Positions 1 through 12,200 of a DNA stretch of 64,000 nt are shown here, in pieces. The notes under the pieces are model-generated. The model did no database searches. It was not told where the DNA came from and saw nothing but the letters and a program-made list of their open reading frames with translations. The position numbers and the translations under genes are program-made. The DNA comes from Certhia americana (taxonomy: Eukaryota; Chordata; Aves; Passeriformes; Certhiidae). Position 1 is the first letter of the stretch, and each line of letters starts with the position of its first letter. The stretch is taken from the NCBI GenBank assembly GCA_018697195.1, contig JAGMWU010000028.1, positions 4,649,731-4,713,730 on the forward strand. Direction: 5' to 3'.

Positions 1-108
1 ATGTGCTGTTACCGATCCATGTGCTGTTACCGATCCATGGAGCTGTTTCCAATCCATGGAGCTGTTTCCGATCCATGTGCTGTTTCCGATCCATGTGCCG
101 GTTGTTAC
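1..108. repeat. 18-bp tandem repeat cut by the window edge
   Basis: Roughly six copies of an 18-19-bp unit (ATGTGCTGTTACCGATCC and variants with GGAGCTG or TTTCC) run from base 1 to about 108, so the array continues outside the window. It lies 3' of the DENND2C stop, either in the 3' UTR or just beyond the gene. Confidence 0.8.
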
Positions 109-226
109 CGCAGCACCCGCAGAGCCCCGGCCCGGCCCGGCCCTCCCGGGGCACAGCTCGGTCCGGCCCTGGGCGGGCTCCGGGTTCCCCCCTCCCTTCC
201 CGCCGCTGTCCCGCAGCAGCGCCTGG
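109..226. other. GC-rich stretch 3' of the DENND2C stop
   Basis: This is a C/G-rich block with CCCGG and GGGCGGG-type motifs, downstream of the DENND2C stop on the minus strand. It is either a GC-rich 3' UTR or the edge of a CpG-island promoter for the next gene. In other vertebrates BCAS2 follows DENND2C in the same direction. No poly(A) signal for DENND2C is visible between 1 and 226. Confidence 0.4.
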
Positions 227-3200
227 TCACTTCTTCTGGAGGAATTTCATTTTACTGCCTGCAGAGAAAAAACAGCATTAGGAGCTTTAGGCAAGGGTGG
301 GCAGCCCCTGGCACAGATGCCCAGAGCAGCTGAGGTTGCCCCTGGATCCCTGGCAGTGTCCAAGGCCAGGCTGGACAGGGCTTGGAGCAGCCTGGGATGG
401 TGGGATGTGTCCCTGCCCAGGGCAGAACTGATCCCTTCCCACCCAAATCATTGTGGGATTCTGTGAGCTGGAGACACTCCAGGACTCATCAGGCTGAGGA
501 GTTTAAGGTGGAAAGCCACACATGGCCACGTCTGCCAGCAGACACAGCTTCTGTCCCCTGGGTATGGCCTCAGCCACGGCCAAAGTTAGGAACAAGCACT
601 CAGAGCAGCAACTCCCACAAACTATAGATAAAGATACAAAAGCTTAAAAAGAAGAAAAATCTTACACAGTGTTCAGTGTCCCCTGAAGCAGTAAACATAA
701 ACAAGGGAAAAGAGGTGCAGAAGCTAAAAAAGGAGCCTTCCTCTCCTTTGTAACAAATGAATTATTCAATAGCTACAATTAACTAAAACAAATTTAACAA
801 TGAACAAAAGTAAGGGGTGTTCCTTTACCAAGACTGCGAAGGATTTTGTTCATTCCAGTTCTTTCATTCTCTGGAATACTCTCCAAATACTCCAGGGCAC
901 GGACCTCAAAAAGACCTGAAGAGAAAAAAAAATTAAAAATCACTGACCAAATGAGTTACTCCATCTTTTATCATGTGGCATCATGATTAACAAGGCCACG
1001 AAAGGAAATCCTGCACATAGTGTGTGCAAGCTGCAGGATCAAGGAGAAAAGAGAGAGATACAGAAATTCTTTGTGTTATAAACTGAATTCTTCTGAGTAA
1101 TTACAAGGGCACGGGGCTATTCCACGTGACAGAATTCCAGCAGCAGAGGCAGAGGTGGCATCATGCTTCAAAAGGGAGTCTGTGAAGCAGACTTGGAACC
1201 AGAAGATGATGCCAAAACATCAAGAAAGGGAAAGAAGAGGGTGATGTGATGCCTCAGGCACCTTTGGCCAGGTTCTTGCTGAGCTCACGGTCCTGGATGA
1301 AGCCTGCAAACATCTGTGTCTCCATGAAGCAGTGCAGGAAGTGGCGCACGGTGCGGGAGCTGTGTGATTTACGGAAGGGCTCCCGCTGGAACACGCGCTC
1401 CCCTCTCTCTGTCACGCTCATGTGCAAGGAGTAGTGCCCCACAATCTCCACGAAGAACTGCACGAAAGCCTCTGACACCAGGGAGTTCAGGGTCACGTCA
1501 CCTGTGGGGAGGACATTTGTCACTTTGGTCATTCCTGTCCTAAAGGAGGAGTGGCTTTTTTTAGAGAGCTCAGTCATTTTTTGTAGTGGCTTATCTCACA
1601 CTAGGATGTTGGAACCCAGAATGCTGAGAATGTTTCTCTGCACGTTTTAAAGGATCCAAACTCTCTGACAAACCCTGCTTTTAACCTTTGTCCATGGAAA
1701 GGGCTTCCTAGGCTTTGGGGTGAAGCAGAACTTTCAAGAATGTCAATTGGATAGTAGCAGAATATGGAATTTATCACAGGGGGAGAAATTGAGATTTTTG
1801 GGTTTGTTAGCATGGTAAGGAGATGAAGACAAGTTGGAGGATCCTTGTGGTTTTCAGGTTTCTTCCTCCTCCATCTCCTGCACATTCTGCAGTGTTGGGG
1901 ACACAGGAACATTGGGCACAATTTGCCACAGTGTCCCGTGAACAGAGATTGAGTTGGTTATTGGTAGAAAAATAGAAATAATGTCAGTTCTTGGTGAGAA
2001 TTGGGTGAATTATCTTTAAGAGACCCTTGATTCTGTGTGTGTTGGAGGCTTTTTGGTGCCTTTTGTCCCTCACGCCAAGCTGGTGTAAAGCCTGGGGTGC
2101 AGAAATTCCTGATCAGAAAATAATAAACAACCTGGAGAGTGAGAACAACCAAGAGTCCAGTTTGCCTTTTTGATTAACAGGGACTTGGGAAAAGGCCTCC
2201 CCTGTCAGGGGAGAGACATGTGGGAGTGGGAGAACTGCCACACTAGGAGATTCCAGGTGATTGATATCAAAGAAGTCTCAGCTCAAATATTCAATTTCCC
2301 AGTGTCAACTTTCTGCTGCAGCTGGGACAGGATTGGTGCTAAAGCTTTTCCAGAATTTAAAACATCCATAATTTCATTTTCCCTATCAAACATCTGGTGT
2401 GGAATGAGCTGCCAGCTCATAACAGGCTAAGTTTCATTCTCTTCAAGAATTAGGCAAACTACAGAAGACAAACTCTCTGGAAAATAAACTTTGTTTTTAT
2501 GGAATTATATAATTTTCTGGTGCCATTCTCTTAAGCCACTCAGAGCTTTTTCAGTTTCTCACACTTCCTTATCTGATGAGTCATGTATAAAGCAGTTCAA
2601 CTTTGAAAATGATCTGCCAGATTACCCTCTAAAATACAGAAATTTGCTGCATTCTCTGAGAAAAACATTGTCTCTGCCACTTAGAAAGACATAATAAAAT
2701 TCAAAGCACATAAACCGATGCTGTTGGCCCAAAGGAAACTACAGTTCTGCACACACTAATTGTGAAAAGAGGAAATGTCAGCACACAAAATTTCTCACAC
2801 ATTCACAAGATGTTCTCAGCAAGATCACAGGGAAACAGCTAGAACTTCTTAGCATTTATTTCTATTTGCTCATTTTATCAACTCCATGGTAGAGATCTGC
2901 TAATGAAAATATTTTTCCATAGAAACTTTTCTACAGAAAGTACCTTGTGTGTCATTCTGCTCGTGTGACAGGATTTCTTTCCGTTCTTCCAGGATTTGTA
3001 CAAGTGCAGCCTGGAGTTTATGGGGCAGGATCTCGTCCTCATCTGACACCTACAGACACAAATGGCCAAGGAAGGACTTTTGTGTTATTCCCATCAGCAG
3101 GAGAACCAGAGGGTAGATTAGAAATATTCATAACATGCCTAAAGCAATTAGAGGGGAGTTATTCTGTGATATATCTTAAGGGAGACAATATATTTATCTT

Positions 3201-6200
3201 GCAGTCACAGAAATTAAACACATTTGCTCAGCATGCCCCAAGTACATTTTATAGAGTCACACACAGAACTGGTCACCACACAGACTCAGGCTCATTTCAC
3301 CAGTAAAACACACAAAATCAATAAAAATCTGTTGAGAAAATATGACAGGTCTCAATAATAGGGTTTAAAAAGTCCCCCAATCCTTTAATACCTTTCTCCA
3401 GTTGCAGGCTGCAATGCAAAACAGAACAGTGAGGCAAGGAAAAAGAGAAGCAAATATCCTGAACTAGTAATAAAATCAAGTACTTTTATAGCTACTTGTC
3501 AGGGGATGCAGGAGCACTTTTGGGGAAGTTCAGCAGAGAACCCCAACTGAACTGTGATAATTTGTTCCCTAGACTGTCACTCCTGGGAAAAACAACCCAA
3601 ACCAACAAACACCCCCCAGCTGGATGAGAGAGGAGGAAGTGCTGTACAGAATAGGGAGAGAAAGACAGAAAGCAGCAGAGAATCTAGGGATCCCCCTTAC
3701 ATAAGAAAGCAAATAATAGTTTCTAAACTCAGCTCAGACAAGCTGCCTCTTAGGCTTTGCAGAGCTCTCCACCTCATGCAAACTCAACCTTGCAACAAGG
3801 ATTTTTTCCTTCTCTGTCAGTTCAAAAGGATTACGAAGTATTTCTTCAGTCACTGGAGTCTCCATATGAACACCAGCTTCTCCTGATTTCTTTTTATTAT
3901 TTCCTTTCATCGATGCCTTTTCCTGGCATAAACCCATGAGTTACTGGTACTGTTCTTTCTCTCACCTCTTGCAAGAACTTGTCAGCACAGAGATCAACAA
4001 TCAGAACCTAGGGAGACATAGAAAACACACTGACTCATAACCAGGTATGTTTCAGTATGGAAAAAAAACAGGTTTTTAATTTGTTTTTTAAATGTGGGAT
4101 GTTTTTCAAATAGGGCTGTCACACTCAAAACAGCAAGTTTTGCCTAAGTGCAGCCTGCCTCTGAGAACAGTGAATATTATTTATTTTTGGTAACGTTGGA
4201 ACATCCTGACATTTATCTAGCAAATTCACCAAGTGGCTCAGAGAAGTTGGAGAGTTTATACTCAGACAGAATCCAGAGATTGTTCCAGAGAGGTCAGCCT
4301 CATGCCACTGACAGTCTGTGCCTCACCTCTTCTATGGGCAGGTCCTGGAGCTGTGGCAGGGAGCAGGAGAGGATGCCAATGAGGAAGGGGGTCGGAGAGC
4401 ACACGATGTCAATCATAGAAGCTGGCAGGACAGGGATGTAGGTGTGCTGCCAGGTGAAGGGGTAAAGTGTTGCCACTGCAGCGTGCCCACATTTAGACAG
4501 AGTGCTGGAGAGGTGGGAGAAGCACAGGGAGGGTGGTCAGTGTCTCCTTCAGGACAGGCTGGAGATGCTCAGAGCAGGTGTCACTCATGTGCAGTCTGGG
4601 CACCAGCAGAGGCCCCATGCAGCAACTTTTGAACTCAGTTATGGCGAGCTAAAACCACCGTTAACCCAAGCAAAAGAGGCAAAAAGGAAACGTTCTCTTA
4701 TCTCCCCTTGTGTAAGCATACTTCAAATTCTAGGCATGCACAGGCTGTGTGCAGAGTGCAGAAGGTTTTCAAATGGAACTAACTGCAAAACTAGACAAGC
4801 TTGGACATGGGACAGGTTCAAACAGAAAAAACAATAATATCCAGTGACAGCATCCCTCAGAAACAACTACTCACACTCCTCTCTTACCTTAAGTTGTCAG
4901 CCACGAAGATGACTCTCCTTTCCAGCAGGAGAGAGGCAAAGACACGGATGGTGTGGGACACACTCAGACACTGCAAGAGGCACTCGAAGTCCACGTGTTC
5001 CAGCCGGGAGTCCAAGGGTCGGCACAGCTCCATCACCTGAGAGGACACAGACACAGGGACAGCTGGGGCAGCTGCCCAGAGCAGGGACCCTCAGACTGCA
5101 GAGGGGTCTGAGGTCAGAGCTCACCACAGGCAGCAGCTCCTCCTGAGGGGCAGGACCAGGGACAGGACCCAGGGAAGGGCTGGAGCTGTGCCAGGGGAGT
5201 TGAGGTTGGATATCAGGAAAGGTTCCTTCCCCAGAGAGTGCTGGACAGTGCCCAGGCTCCCCAGGGAATGGGCACAGCTCCAAGGCTGCCAGAGCTCCAG
5301 GAGAGTTTGGACAATGCTCCCAGGGATGCCCAGGGTGGGATTTTGGGGTGCTCTGTGCAGGGCCAGGAGTTGGCCTCTATGATCCTTGTGTGTGGAGGTC
5401 AGTGGACCCTGAGAAGCTTTCCCTGTGTTCAGGAGACACAAGAGGCTTCTCTGACAGGATCCCCTGTTCTGTTATGCCAATGCCCCCCTGTTCTGTTCCC
5501 TCTGTCAGCCCTGTTATTCCCCTCTCCATCCCTGTGTCCCTCAGTCACTCCCTCCCAATTTCCCCACTGGCTCCCATACCCCAATCCTGCCTTTGTGCTG
5601 CCCCCACACCCCCTGACAATTGGTCCCTGATGCTCTCCCAGCCCCCAGCACCCAAATACATGAACCTGGACCCTTCCCATTTGACCCTGGACTGTCTGTG
5701 TGTGGCTGGAATAAACATCTCTGTGATCCCATCCAAAGGCCCTTCCTGCCTCTCTTTACCATCGACCATATTAACAGCAATCTCAGTCACAACACTTGTG
5801 GGTCCCTTCCAGCTCAGGATATTCTCTGAATCCATGATTCCACACAGAATCCCATGACCCAGACAGCTGGCATGGGGCAGCACAGAAGACTGCCCCAGAA
5901 GCTCTTCATTAAGAGGCAGGGTCTTCATTAAGAAGCAGGGAATCACTTCCACAGCAGGTGATTCCACAGCAAACAGGTTCCTGGGACAGCCTCCTTTCCA
6001 ACCTCAGGACATTTTCTTCAGACTAATTATTTCCAGGCACCATTGTGCAGTTTGCACTGTGCCCCAGAGACCCCAGAGTGAGCAGGCAGCTCACCCAGAG
6101 CTCCCTTACCTCATCTCCTGCTCCTGGCAGGAAGCTCCTGACGGTGATGGTGCGTCCTGGGGCGGGGAACGGTGCCTCCATCACGCTGCGCATGAAGGGG

Positions 6201-9200
6201 TGCACCAGGGCTGGGGACATCTCCCTCCTCTTCTCCACCTCATCCAGGATCTGAGGGAAACACACGGGGCCTTGGATCACTGCTGCTGCCAACCAGAGGG
6301 GAGAATCTGTGGGAGTTCTCCCACTCCCACATGTCTCTCCCCTGACAGGGGAGGCCTTTTCCCAAGTCCCTCTTAATCAAAAAGGCAAACTGGACTCTTG
6401 GTTGTTCTCACTCTCCAGGTTGTTTATTATTTTCTGATCAGCAATTTCTGCACCCCAGGCTTTACACCAGCTTGGCGTGAGGGACAAAAGGCACCAAAAA
6501 GCCTCCAACACACACAGAATCAAGGTTCTCTTAAAGATAATTCACCCAATTCTCACCAAGAATGGACATTATTTCTCTTTGTCTTCCAATAACTAATTCT
6601 TTATTCATATGATTCTACACTGCGGCAAATTCTAACCAATCAATCTGCGCTCCCAAAACTGCAAAAAATGGGGTAGATGAAGAAGAAAGAAGCCTGAAAA
6701 CCACAAGGATCCTCCAGCTTGTCTTCATTTACCATCCTAACACACCCAAAAATATAAATTTCTCCCCCTGTGATAAATTCCGTATTATGCTACTATCTAA
6801 TTTACATTCTTGGAAGTTCTGTTTCATCCCAAAACCTAGGAAGCCTTTCCATGGATGAAGGTTAAAAGCAGTGTTTGTCAGAGGGTTTGGATCCCTTAAA
6901 CCATGCAGAGAAATATTCTCTGCATTCTGGGTTCCAACAGAATCCATCAGAGCATTCCCATGGAGAAGGCTCCAGCACAGACCTACAGCCCTCTCCCACC
7001 TCGCTTAGGACCCCTGTGAAATTCATCTCAAACATCTGAACAATCAAACAGGAATTGCTTCCTGTGAGCACAACTCTCCAGTCTCCTGCCACTGGAAGGA
7101 AATGCCTTGCATGTAGTAATCAAATTCTCATTATTTAGAGGAGCTAAGAGGAGCAACACCCCATCCCCTTGCCAAGAAACCTCCCTGAAATGCTGTTCTA
7201 GAAACTCTGTGCTCCAACAATCAGAACAATCTTTCATCAAAGCTTGTTCCTTGTACTCTTCTGCAGTATCTTCCCTTTATCTGCAGCAGCTTTCCCCAGT
7301 TCACCTCTTTATCTCCCCTCCTCATGGTGCTACAAAAAACCAGGGGAGATCCAACCCCAGCCCAAACTGATTTTCCATTTCCAAGTCACAAAAGAAGAGG
7401 ATGAAGGGGCACCCTCAGTAACACCAGGTATCAGAAGGCCCCTCCTGGCAGTAATTGCTGCAGGATTTGTGTATTGCCTGACAAAGCTCAGCACCAGTAT
7501 TTTATTTCTCCACTCAAAGCGAAGACAGAGAGGAAGCACCGCTCTCCTGGGATGAGCTGCAATCACTCAGCCTGACAGAAGCATGCAGTTACTCTGTGGA
7601 GCCTGCAGGCTGCCAGGGCTCAAGGAACAGGCTGTGCCAGCTCACCTTGGAGAAGAGGTTGAAGCAGCCCAGGCGGCTCACGATGCAGTACACCTCGGGC
7701 AGGCGCTTCCCTTTCCCTTCTGGCTGAAAGGCAACAGCAACAGCTCTGCTGAGAACAGGGGGACAAGGAACAACCCAGCACCCACACTGCAGCTGATCTG
7801 CACAATTCCTTCTGCTGCAGCCCCCCTTACACTTATGACTACCAAGAGTCTCAAGAAACACCCAGTTCCAGGAGCTGGTTCATGCCCAGAGCCTATTTCA
7901 CTATTTCTAGGCACCATTCCCTCTGCATCCCAAGGGCTGGCACCACCACAGCAGCACAGGATGGGTAACCCAGGTGGGAAAGCAGCCCTGAGTCACAGTG
8001 TCACAGTCCTGACAGTGCCCAGGCAGTGCTCTCTGTACCCCCAGCCCTCCCAGAGGTGCTCACCAGGAGCTTCCTGCAGTACCCGAACCAGCGGCTGCCG
8101 TCCTCCCCCGTCAGCACGAAGGAAAAGGTTTCACTGGGGAACCAAAGCAGAGTTGGGGTTAAATTCACCACACGGCTCAGGGGAGAGACTGACAAAGCAC
8201 ACAAACTCCTCCTGGTCATGCTGACAAGGGCCAAGGCACAATTACAAGAACTTTGGGATCTGTTCAGGGTAAAAACTTGCACCCCATGAGCTTTTCTATT
8301 TCTCCTCCTTCCCAGATGCTTCCCCATCCAGCCAAGGAGCAGAAGAAGCTCTTCCAGCTCCAGGAGTTGGCCTTAGACAAATTCTTCCTCCTTACAGGAA
8401 AGGCAGCAGCAGCCCTCTAGCCCAGCTCCATACCTCACCTTCCCTCCTACCACAGGGATTTCCTGGATCCTTTCCCCTTCTCCCCTGCTTTGGCTCAGCT
8501 CCTCTGGCAAGCTCCAAAGCTTTCAGCATTGCCTGTCTGTCACAAGTATTGAAAACCAAGTCTTTACCTTTTAAGGTCTGATGAAGGGAACCAGTCTTTG
8601 GGATCAGGGAAGCAGAATTTGGGAATGACCTTTAGCCTCTCCTCAGTATCCTTCGATGGTCTGAAGGGATGCTCAGGCTGGAGGGGTAACAGATGCATTT
8701 GAAGTCACTGAAGCTGGGGCATAGCTGCAGCATTTAAAATACAAGAAAGCATCTTTCTGGCACTTCCAAAGGCTGATCCATCACATAGCTAATGCACAGG
8801 TACAGGAGAATATGTGCTGACTATCAGCAGATTCCCAGCTCCCTCTTGCATTTTTCCTGCTGATTGGACCTTTGTAAAATGACCCAGCTTGGTAAGGGTC
8901 TAAGAGAGTAAGGATCTACAAGCATGGCTAAGTTTATTGGAAAATGAATGTAGAAATGACCCCCCAAATGATGGCTGGGTCAGCCTGCCTTGGTTCTGCC
9001 CCTGGGAGATTTGAAAACACTAATAGGAACAGGAATGTGTTCAGCTTTTGATGTGCAGATCGCTCACAGCTGAAGTGCACAAACTGCCCCTGAATCACGG
9101 GTTCCAGCCATGCCACATGTGGGCTCAAATCAAGGACTCCAGGACACTTTCCATGCTCAAAACTTCCCAGAAAGAGCAAAAGAAAGGTGTTCAGATAAGA

Positions 9201-12200
9201 AGCTCTGTAAGAAACGTCAAGAAATTTTACACATTTCAGTAGGAAATGCCCCCGAGAAGTGGAAAGTTTGTTGTATAAAGTTGATTTTAGACACTCAGCA
9301 CATCCAGGCTATTCCAGTGTCCCAAGCTGTAACAGCACAAAGTGTTAGGAAAACAGGACAACAATTTCACAGAGTAACAGTTGTACAAAAGCTTAGATGT
9401 CCTTGGGCACACAGCCCAAAGCAGAGGGTGACAGCAGATTACTTGGAAGCAAAGCTAATATTAGAAGGGAGACACCCAATCTGACACACTGTCCCATCTA
9501 AAGTCACTCACCAAAACACTTTCATTTGAGCAGAGGATAAATAAGTACTGACAAAATAATTGATAGTGTCAGTGCCTTTATAAAAGCTCAGTGAAGAGCA
9601 GGAGGGGAAGGAACCCTGCAGTGCCCTTCCCAAAGGCAATGGAGAGATTGAGAGGCTGCACCAGGGAAAAGCCACATCTGCTGCATTCCCTTCTTCCTCC
9701 CAACACCCTAAAGCTTGCACTTTTAACAGATATTATTTGTGTGTGCTCCGTTTTACCCACTCAATTAACACTGTGCACTCTTTCTGGCTGTAGTCCCTTA
9801 TTCATCTTGTGAACCCAAGGCATTTACACACTTAAAACACTGGGGTTGTTTGCACACAAATCCTTTAGGCAGCAGGAACTGGGACACTGTGGGACCTGCT
9901 GGGGTCCCACACAACCTCCCTGAATGCATCTGACATCTGACATCCATCTATGTGGATGACATGCAGATTCCTCAATAATCCCTGGCTTTCTGCTGCTGGC
10001 ACAGCCAGAATTCCTGGCTCTGCTCTGTTTTCAGTGGAAGGCAGCAGGTACGAGCCCAGTGAAAACTCAATATTCATCTCAGTCCGGTACCACAGAAACA
10101 CCAAGGCTCCAACTCAGCTTTCCAGCTTAAGACACTGAGCTATAATTCAGTCACACACTGGTTTTGTCACCCATTTGGGCTCAACAGCTTATTTCAAAGG
10201 GCTTGGTTTAGCTACAGCAATTCAGCTTCCACAGCTCTCCTGGTTTTGGGGGCTTATACAAACACCTTTGCCATTTTATTATTATTCCTTTTCAAGACAG
10301 TATAAATAAGCACAAAAGCCCTGGGATTCCAGCTCCTGTGCACCATCAGTGCTTCACTCCTTGTTTATAAAGGACAGACTGCCAGGATGAGGCTCCTGCC
10401 AGCTTTGGGACAGAGCTCTGCACTCCTTCCTCTCCTTCTGCTGGTATCAAATACCCCATGGCTTCAGGAAATTTGAATTAAGGAGGAGCCTTCCTAGCTC
10501 AAAAAAAGACAATAAACTCATTATCAAGACACATATTCCACAACCTCCTGACACTACACATTAGATGTGTAACAGAGCAAAGTGCTGCAAGTTCCAAGCC
10601 CAGATCCTGGCCAGTTTGATTCAGGAGGGGAAACACAGAGCTGAGCACTTCCCTGGGCAGGTTTCCATGCAGCTCCCTACCTTGCTGGGGAACTGCTGGA
10701 TGATGTGTGGTGTGTAGGTGACCTCAGATGCCTTCTTGTGCAGGGACACCACCACGAAGAGCTCAAACAGCCGCTGCTCCTGCAGCTCAATGAGATCCCT
10801 CTCCAAGGTCTGGTAGTGAGGGTTCCTCTTGGAGGCCGAGTGCCTCAGGCACCTGTGGCGACCTGGGGAGAGGAAGAAATCCCAAATCTGGCACTGCCAC
10901 ACACCTACAGGGCACAGAAGAGGACTCAGAATTGCCATCAGAGGGGGAAAAGGGACAGGTGGATTTGCCCAATATCCAAATGCTCACCGTGGGATGTGGA
11001 GCCTGTATCAGCTCCTCATGCACAGAGCTGCTCTTCCCTCAGGGAACAAGTGAGGAGAGGAAATAACCTCAGATTCCACTGGAGGAGGTTCAGATTGGAT
11101 ATTAGGGACAATTTCTTCACTGGAATGGTTGTTAAACATTGGAAGAGGCTGCCCAGGGCAGTGGTGGAGTCACCATCCCTGGGGGTGTTTAAAAAATGTG
11201 TGGACATGGCACTTGAGGATGTGATTTAGTGATGAGCATGGTGGTGGTGCTGGGTTGATGATTGGACTTGATGACCTTAGAGGTCTTTCCCAACCTTAAC
11301 AATTCCAGGATTGTGTAATTCAGACAGGGAGCACTGGCCTGGCAGCAGCTCTGCAAATCCCCCCTGACAGATACTGAAATTGCTTCTGCTGCCCTGATGT
11401 TCTTACACATGTCAGAGTGACACAATGGGGTACCAGGGAGTGAAGCCCAGCTGCAGCAGGTCAGGAGCTGACAGAGCTCAGGGAGCCACTCCAAACACCA
11501 CGGGCACTCAGGAGAGGCAGAGGCAGCTCCCTGGCCAAGACATCCCCAGGCTGGGCTGTCCTGACAGGCAGCACAGGCTCACAAGCACGGGCACAGCCCT
11601 CTGATGTCAGGAATTCCTGGGGCCCAGGCACCGTGACACACTCTAGACACTCAAACAACTCTTCCATCAGGCAGTGACTCAATCACTGCATTTCTGCTGG
11701 GGTTCTTCACTCTCCTCCACTCTCCTTAACATAAAGAAATGGAACTTCACTTTTCATTCCAAGTTAAAGCCTTTTGAATGTTTCCCTCCAAGTAAATGAA
11801 ACACCTAAAATAGAATTCCCTGAATGGCTTGGGTTGGAAGGGACCTTAAAGCTCATCCCATTCCACCCCTGCCATGGGGGACCTTCCACTAGCCTAGGCT
11901 GCTCCAAGTCCCAGTGTTCAACCTGGCCTTGGATTCCAGGGATCCAGGGGCAGCCACAGCTGCTCTGGGCACCCTGTGCCAGATCTTTCTGTTTAATCTG
12001 TCTTCACAGGGAAGCTAAAACCAGCTCAAACCAAGTAAGTGGTGTTTCAGGTCTGGAGTTTGGGTCTATGATCCTGCTCAGGACACTGGAACCAGACAAA
12101 TATCCAGGTGAATTCTCCCCAGAGGAAAGGACATTTCACAGCATTACGTAAAACAGAACCAAGGGAAGGAATCAGGAGGGAAATAACCTCAAGCAGCAGC

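Noticed and set aside
1254..1577. Stop at 1254 as the natural DENND2C end
   Set aside because: Downstream exons 829-915 and 227-258 continue the conserved tail in phase (GLFEVRAL, GSKMKFLQKK).
1958..2152. Peptide of about 64 codons, nearly identical to one at 6398-6592, first seen as a possible conserved small gene pair
   Set aside because: Both lie inside the two copies of one solo LTR and are conserved because the element was copied.
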